Below, piece by piece: positions 5,898 through 6,024 of a stretch of DNA of 6,024 bases (its first letter is position 1; the number at the start of each line of letters is the position of its first letter). This DNA comes from CAXTTV01 sp964247295 (GTDB taxonomy: Bacteria; Chloroflexota; Ktedonobacteria; Ktedonobacterales; Ktedonobacteraceae). Under the pieces are notes generated by a model. The model did not search any database. It was not told where the DNA came from and was given only the letters and a program-made list of their open reading frames with translations. Where the stretch lies: positions 1 to 6,024 of the forward strand of contig CAXTTV010000254.1 of the NCBI GenBank assembly GCA_964247295.1, written 5' to 3'. The position numbers and the translations under genes were made by a program.

Positions 5898-6024
5898 TCA
5901 TAGGCTGCTTATTTCTTTATTGCTCATTACATACAAGCTGTCTGATCCCAATGGATATAACCCTTCATAAGATCGCTCTGGTATCGGTTGTGAACCCGCC
6001 TCCGCCGCCACCTTAGCTGGAATG
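5898..6024 (-). CDS. Possible 3' end of a convergent gene (partial, hypothetical)
   Basis: On the - strand a frame is open from the right window edge (first full codon at 6023) to TGA at 5900-5898. It gives 41 residues ending YEGLYPLGSDSLYVMSNKEISSL. GC-rich codons near the edge and the shared hairpin at 5795-5830 between convergent genes are compatible with a real C-terminus. No family is recognised. A second - strand frame is also open over part of this stretch, so this could be a chance opening. The + strand has no coding character here. Confidence 0.22.
   Translation of the reverse strand, partial: IPAKVAAEAGSQPIPERSYEGLYPLGSDSLYVMSNKEISSL

Noticed and set aside
5762..5901. 46-codon ATG frame on the - strand (MRGREERALLHLHS...)
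   Set aside because: It runs through the terminator hairpin and over the stop of the permease gene. Its Arg/Glu-rich start comes from a purine/pyrimidine-biased tract, and no family is recognisable.
1..6024. CRISPR array, tRNA, rRNA or insertion sequence
   Set aside because: No regularly spaced repeats, tRNA cloverleaf, rRNA segment, transposase motif or paired terminal repeats were found on either strand.

Overview
The window reads as a bacterial chromosomal segment with four supported genes on the + strand, plus the tail of a fifth gene at the left edge. Moderate GC, a TTG start, a stand-alone DUF2690-like secreted protein and an ABC-2 permease fused to an M1-peptidase-like ectodomain would fit a Gram-positive-like or monoderm soil lineage such as Chloroflexota (Ktedonobacteria) or a relative. 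That placement is an impression from gene content, not a demonstrated assignment.

Layout. Positions 1-137 are the last 44 codons and stop of a PLP enzyme most like threonine synthase, closed by a 17-bp perfect hairpin that includes its stop codon. Next come about 390 bases of AT-rich DNA with no gene. A compact regulatory block follows: a large palindrome (568-597) overlapping the -35 box of a near-consensus sigma-70-type promoter (593-621), then an 8-codon leader ORF (648-674) with its own Shine-Dalgarno. After it comes a 178-residue secreted protein with a DUF2690-like domain (705-1241). A second gene-poor stretch (1242-1604) holds a possible terminator, a perfect 16-bp palindrome and a weak extended -10 promoter.

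From 1605 to 5766 lies a tightly packed three-gene operon for an ABC-2-type exporter. It encodes a canonical ATPase, a large permease whose C-terminal ~500 residues form an extracytoplasmic M1-aminopeptidase-like domain with a lost active site, and a second, small six-helix permease. The ATPase should energise a heterodimer of the two permeases. The catalytically dead peptidase fold probably binds a substrate or partner on the outer face. Gene overlap (TTG start inside the ATPase gene) and a 3-nt gap indicate translational coupling. A hairpin at 5795-5830 closes the operon. The last ~190 bases may contain the 3' end of a convergent gene on the - strand, but this is weakly supported.
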